Shown here piece by piece: positions 60,316 to 64,000 of a stretch of DNA of 64,000 nucleotides (the stretch's first letter is position 1; every line of letters starts with the position of its first letter). Source of the stretch: Burkholderia sp. OK233 (lineage in GTDB: Bacteria; Pseudomonadota; Gammaproteobacteria; Burkholderiales; Burkholderiaceae); the NCBI RefSeq assembly GCF_900230185.1, contig NZ_OCSR01000002.1:310001-374000 (forward strand). Reading direction: 5' to 3'. A program made the translations under genes and the position numbers. A model generated the notes under the pieces. It was not told where the DNA came from. It saw only the letters and a list, made by a program, of their open reading frames with translations, and did no database searches.

Positions 60316-61125
60316 ATGTCCACGAAGAACGAACGTCAGGATTTGGGCGACGCGCCCGACGCCACGCCACCCCAACCGTCGCGCCGCCGCTTTCTGCAGT
60401 CGGCTGCCGCGGCCGCCACGGTCGGCGCGGCGCCGCATCTGCGCGCGCAAACACAAACACCCACCCCGGCACAAACACCCACCCCGGCCGCGCCGCCTGC
60501 GGAGGTCCGTGTATCGGTGCCGGGCCGTCCGGTCACGCTGACGATCAACGGCCGCGCTTACACGCTGCAACTCGAACCGCGCGTGACCTTGCTCGACGCG
60601 CTGCGCGAGTACGCGGGCCTGATGGGTACCAAGAAAGGCTGCGACCGCGGGCAGTGTGGCGCATGCACGGTGATCGCCGATGGCCGTCGCATCAATTCCT
60701 GCCTGACGCTTGCCGTGATGCATGAAGGCGAGAACATCACGACGGTGGAAGGACTCGCCAGCAACGGCATGCTGAGTCCGTTGCAGCGGGCCTTCATCGA
60801 ACACGACGCGTTCCAGTGCGGCTACTGTACGCCCGGGCAGTTGTGCTCCGCGACTGCCCTGCTGAACGAATTCCGCAACGGCACGGCCAGCACCGTGACC
60901 ACCGATGTCCGCAGCCGGCCTCCACAACTTTCCGACGACGAGATCCGCGAACGCATGAGCGGCAATATTTGTCGCTGCGGCGCGTACGTGAATATCGTCG
61001 CGGCGGTGCGCGCCGTGCATGAAGGCGGTGGGCAGAACGTTGCAAGCGGCAGCGGCAGTCGCAGCAACGCCAGCAATGCCAGTAACACCGACAGCAGCGG
61101 CAGCGATAACCGCCACAACGCCTGA
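60316..61125 (+). CDS. paoA: Aldehyde oxidoreductase [2Fe-2S] subunit PaoA
   Basis: 269 residues from ATG 60316. A Tat signal (PSRRRFLQSAAAAATV) directs the folded complex to the periplasm, as in E. coli PaoABC. A threonine/proline/glutamine linker made by an 18-bp duplication follows, then two [2Fe-2S] domains: KGCDRGQCGACTVI with a further cysteine in NSCLTLA, and FQCGYCTPGQL with NICRCGAY. Electrons pass from the molybdenum site through these clusters to FAD on PaoB. The C-terminal 25 residues are serine/asparagine-rich. Confidence 0.92.
   Translation: MSTKNERQDLGDAPDATPPQPSRRRFLQSAAAAATVGAAPHLRAQTQTPTPAQTPTPAAPPAEVRVSVPGRPVTLTINGRAYTLQLEPRVTLLDALREYAGLMGTKKGCDRGQCGACTVIADGRRINSCLTLAVMHEGENITTVEGLASNGMLSPLQRAFIEHDAFQCGYCTPGQLCSATALLNEFRNGTASTVTTDVRSRPPQLSDDEIRERMSGNICRCGAYVNIVAAVRAVHEGGGQNVASGSGSRSNASNASNTDSSGSDNRHNA
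60453..60488. repeat. 18-bp tandem duplication inside paoA
   Basis: ACAAACACCCACCCCGGC occurs twice in tandem (60453-60470, 60471-60488), coding for TQTPTPAQTPTPA just after the Tat signal. In frame, so it only lengthens the linker. Confidence 0.9.
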
Positions 61126-61138
61126 CGGAGCGACCAGC

Positions 61139-62152
61139 ATGGATGCGATCTCTTACGAACGCGCCGGCGACATCGCCGGCGCCGTGCGCGCGGCGCAGCA
61201 ACCGGGTGCGGTGTTCATCGGCGGCGGCACCAATCTGCTCGACCTGATGAAGGGCGGCGTGGCGCGGCCACTGCGGCTCATCGACATCACGCATATCAGC
61301 GGACTCGATACGGTCACCACGCTGCCCAACGGCGGCATCCGCATCGGCGCTCTGGTGCGCAACAGCGATGCCGCCAATCACGCGCTGGTGCGCGAACAAT
61401 ACCCGTTGCTGACGCAAGCATTTCTGGCGGGTGCGTCGTCACAACTGCGCAATATGGCGACCGTGGGTGGCAATCTGTTGCAGCGCACGCGCTGCGGCTA
61501 CTTTTACGACACCGCCTTCACGCAGTGCAATAAGCGCATACCAGGCAGCGGTTGCGCGGCGCTCGACGGCCATAATCGCACGCACGCGATTCTCGGTGCG
61601 AGTCCGCAATGCATCGCCGTGAACCCGTCGGATATGAGCGTGGCGCTCGCCGCGCTCGACGCCGTCGTGCGCGTGAGCGGTCCCATAAGCGGACCCGTAG
61701 GCGAGCGAACGATTTCGTTTGCTGACTTTCATCGGCTTCCCGGTGACCGGCCCGATATCGATACGACTTTGCAGGCAGGCGAGTTGATTACCGCCGTCGA
61801 TTTGCCGCCACCTTTGTTCAGCGCGAACGCCCACTATCTGAAGGTGCGTGACCGGGCCAGTTACGCATTTGCGCTGGTCTCGGTGGCCGCCGCTTTGCAG
61901 ATGGACGGCGATCACGTGAAAACCGCGCGTATAGCACTAGGCGGCGTCGCGCACAAACCGTGGCGTGCGAGCGCCGCCGAGCAGATGCTCAACGGCCAGC
62001 CGCTCACACAGGTGACGCTGCACAACGCCGCTGCTGCCGCGCTACGCGATGCCAGACCGCAGCACGAGAATGCGTTCAAGGTGCAGCTCGCGCAACGCGC
62101 AATTGTGCGCGCAGTGAATCTGGCCGCGGGCCGCACCGGAGGTGTCGCATGA
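61139..62152 (+). CDS. paoB: Aldehyde oxidoreductase FAD-binding subunit PaoB
   Basis: 337 residues from ATG 61139 with GGAGCGACCAGC before it. FAD-binding (CO dehydrogenase medium-chain type) is shown by AVFIGGGTNLLDLMKGG near residue 25 and ATVGGNLLQRTRCG near 110. The cysteines in RCGYFYDTAFTQCNKRIPGS and GCAALDG match the [4Fe-4S] insertion particular to PaoB. It takes electrons from PaoA and passes them to an acceptor. The stop overlaps the paoC start as ATGA. Confidence 0.92.
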   Translation: MDAISYERAGDIAGAVRAAQQPGAVFIGGGTNLLDLMKGGVARPLRLIDITHISGLDTVTTLPNGGIRIGALVRNSDAANHALVREQYPLLTQAFLAGASSQLRNMATVGGNLLQRTRCGYFYDTAFTQCNKRIPGSGCAALDGHNRTHAILGASPQCIAVNPSDMSVALAALDAVVRVSGPISGPVGERTISFADFHRLPGDRPDIDTTLQAGELITAVDLPPPLFSANAHYLKVRDRASYAFALVSVAAALQMDGDHVKTARIALGGVAHKPWRASAAEQMLNGQPLTQVTLHNAAAAALRDARPQHENAFKVQLAQRAIVRAVNLAAGRTGGVA

Positions 62153-64000
62153 ATCTGATCGGTCAACCGCTCGACCGCATCGACGGTCTGCTGAAAGTCA
62201 CCGGCGAAGCGCGCTACGCCGCCGAGTTCCCCGAGGCGCGGCTTGCGCATGCGGTGCTCGTCACCAGCACGATTGCGAGCGGCACGATTGCGTCGATCGA
62301 TGCGAGCCGAGCGCAGGCGCTGCCAGGCGTGCTGCTGGTGATGACGTATCAGAACGCGCCGCGCCTGCCGAATGGGGGCAAGCCCGCGTTGGCCTCGCCG
62401 GCAGGCAGGCGACTGTCGCTGCTGCAGGACAACCAGATTCACTACAACAACGAGCCGGTCGCCGTGGTGGTTGCCGATACGCTCGAACATGCTACCGATG
62501 CCGCGCGTCAGTTGCGCATCACTTATCAGAGCAGCGCCGCGGTACTCGATTTCACGCAAGCGAAGCCGAACGGACATGCGCCCGACAAACCGCAAGGCCG
62601 CACAACCGACACGCAACGCGGCGACTTCGAGGACGGTATGCTCAGCGGCGCGGTTCACGTCGATGCCGTTTACACCACGCCGATCGAGCATCACAACCCG
62701 ATGGAGCCGCACGCCACGATGGCGCACTGGGACGGCCCGCAACTCACGCTGTACGACTCGACGCAAGGTGTGAGCAATGCGGCGCAGGCGGTCGCCAAGA
62801 CGTTCGGTATGTCACCCGGTGACGTGCGCGTGATTTCGCCGTTTATCGGCGGTGGCTTCGGTTGCAAGGGTTCGTCGTGGTCGCACGTGTCGTTGTGCGC
62901 GATGGCGGCGAAACAGACCGGGCGTCCGGTGCGTCTCGTGCTCGAACGGCCGCAGATGTTCGGCTCTGTCGGCGCGCGGCCGCGTACCGAGCAGCATTTC
63001 ACGCTTGCCGCGCGGCACGACGGCACACTGACCGCGATGCGCCACGACAGTGTTTCGAACACATCGATGTTCGAAGACTGGACCGAGACCTGCTGCATGG
63101 TCACCCGCATGTTGTACGCGGTGCCCAATCAGGTCACGACGCACCGGATCGTGCCGATGAATCTCGGCACACCGACCTTCATGCGCGCGCCCGGCGAGAC
63201 AACCGGCTCGTTCGCGCTCGAATCGGCTATGGACGAACTCGCTGTGGCGCTGAAGATGGACCCGCTCGCGCTGCGCCTGAAGAATTACGCCGATGCCGAT
63301 CCGCAGGAAAACAAGCCGTGGTCCAGCAAGTCCTTACGCGAGTGCTATCAGATCGGCGCGGAGAAATTCGGCTGGTCGCGACGTGCCGCCGCGCCACGCT
63401 CGATGCGCAACGGCAACACGCTGATCGGCATGGGCATGGCAACCGCCACCTATCCGGCCAATCGCAGCGAAGCCGCGGCCATCGCGCGGATTCTGCCGGA
63501 CGGCAGCGCCATGGTCGCCTCCGGCACCCAGGACCTCGGCACCGGCACCTATACGGTGATGACCCAGGTGGCCGCCGACGCCCTCGGCTTCGCGCCGGAA
63601 AACATCCACTTCGCGCTCGGCGATTCGTCGCTGCCGAGAGCGCCGGGATCGGGCGGCTCGCAATCGGCGGCGAGCGTTTCGCCCGCGGTGCGCGAGGCCG
63701 CAAACCAGGCGCGCAGCCAGCTGATCGCCCTGGCACTCGCCGACGAAGCCTCGCCGGTGCACGGCATCGCGCCTGACGACATCACGGTGGAAAACGGCTG
63801 GGTCATGAGCCGCTCACAACCGGCGAAGCGCGATCCGGCGGCGGCAATCATCGCGCGCTCAGGCGGCAAACCGATCGAAGCCACCGCGACGGTCAAACCC
63901 GGCGATGAACGGCAGAAGTACTCGCTTCACTCGTTTGGCGCCGTCTTTGCCGAAGTCCATGTCGATGCGGACCTCGGCACGATTCGCGTGGCGCGCGTGG
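62149..64000 (+). CDS. paoC: Aldehyde oxidoreductase molybdenum subunit PaoC (runs off right edge)
   Basis: 617 codons are present, about 85% of the usual length. The start MNLIGQPLDRIDGLLKVTGE and RYAAEFPEARLAHAVLVTST is typical of the xanthine oxidase large subunit. Mo-cofactor binding motifs include SPFIGGGFGCKGSS, FMRAPGETTGSFALESAMDE and GTQDLGTGTYTVMTQVAAD, with GSGGSQSAASVSPAV near the edge of the visible part. The catalytic glutamate near the C-terminus is outside the window. PaoABC oxidises aromatic and other aldehydes to acids in the periplasm. Confidence 0.92.
   Translation, partial: MNLIGQPLDRIDGLLKVTGEARYAAEFPEARLAHAVLVTSTIASGTIASIDASRAQALPGVLLVMTYQNAPRLPNGGKPALASPAGRRLSLLQDNQIHYNNEPVAVVVADTLEHATDAARQLRITYQSSAAVLDFTQAKPNGHAPDKPQGRTTDTQRGDFEDGMLSGAVHVDAVYTTPIEHHNPMEPHATMAHWDGPQLTLYDSTQGVSNAAQAVAKTFGMSPGDVRVISPFIGGGFGCKGSSWSHVSLCAMAAKQTGRPVRLVLERPQMFGSVGARPRTEQHFTLAARHDGTLTAMRHDSVSNTSMFEDWTETCCMVTRMLYAVPNQVTTHRIVPMNLGTPTFMRAPGETTGSFALESAMDELAVALKMDPLALRLKNYADADPQENKPWSSKSLRECYQIGAEKFGWSRRAAAPRSMRNGNTLIGMGMATATYPANRSEAAAIARILPDGSAMVASGTQDLGTGTYTVMTQVAADALGFAPENIHFALGDSSLPRAPGSGGSQSAASVSPAVREAANQARSQLIALALADEASPVHGIAPDDITVENGWVMSRSQPAKRDPAAAIIARSGGKPIEATATVKPGDERQKYSLHSFGAVFAEVHVDADLGTIRVARV

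Noticed and set aside
60262..61140. Leftward frame of 292 codons
   Set aside because: Opposite-strand shadow of paoA, which has clear Fe-S cysteines and Tat signal.
62862..63776. Rightward frame of 304 codons in another phase
   Set aside because: Arginine/histidine-rich shadow of paoC; the paoC frame carries all family motifs.
1..64000. CRISPR arrays, tRNA and rRNA genes
   Set aside because: No regularly spaced repeats, cloverleaf with CCA-type end or rRNA-like sequence were seen on reading; a covariance-model scan would be decisive.

Overview
The window looks like chromosome of a high-GC betaproteobacterium of the order Burkholderiales, most likely Paraburkholderia, Caballeronia or Burkholderia. 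The pointers are an intracellular polyhydroxybutyrate depolymerase, a phasin-like protein, a short H-NS paralogue of the Burkholderia type, a PaoABC aldehyde oxidoreductase operon and several small proteins of the kind common in that order. This is inference from gene content; no rRNA or tRNA is present to confirm it.

Layout. (1) 1-8.0 kb is a defence/stress island: the start of a TrlF-like PHP-ATPase (minus strand, runs off the left edge), a complete TerY-P type triad (vWA protein, PP2C phosphatase, degenerate kinase with HhH and zinc finger; the three frames overlap), two small minus-strand genes and a nucleotide-cyclase-like protein. (2) 8.03-23.93 kb is a nested mobile element: two identical 3.1-kb RIT (recombinase-in-trio) elements in direct orientation flank a Tn3-family transposon of the Tn4651 type (tnpT-tnpS-tnpA) that carries a SWIM/SNF2 helicase. 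The nest sits in a palindromic target that appears to split a small minus-strand gene, whose halves lie at 7.9-8.06 and 23.9-24.16 kb. (3) 24.2-34 kb is accessory DNA: hypothetical genes, an H-NS-like protein, a fused ABC-ATPase/TOPRIM (DUF4435) protein resembling a merged PARIS AriA-AriB, and a VapBC pair. (4) 34.4-36.1 kb is a large tyrosine recombinase, followed to about 42 kb by decaying DNA with truncated uvrA and MFS genes, genes with stop codons and a relic resembling a cobalamin riboswitch. (5) 43-54.5 kb returns to chromosome-like content: diguanylate cyclase, PHB depolymerase, a frameshifted patatin, pterin dehydratase, several small conserved genes, a two-domain SagB/nitroreductase-like protein and a phasin. 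(6) 54.9-58.8 kb is a signalling operon (PAS histidine kinase, single-domain receiver, CheC-like phosphatase, receiver-HD-GYP). (7) 59-64 kb holds a PKHD hydroxylase, a recombinase fragment and the PaoABC operon, cut by the right edge.

How the parts relate. Region 1 plus the PARIS-like gene form a loose antiphage/stress cluster, interrupted by mobile DNA. Nine tyrosine recombinase genes or fragments occur in 64 kb. Several genes carry small inactivating changes (a 19-bp tandem duplication, homopolymer frameshifts, a nonsense codon), which marks the accessory parts as being in active decay. The most informative structure is the RIT-Tn3-RIT nest: its four junctions are readable and suggest how it was assembled.
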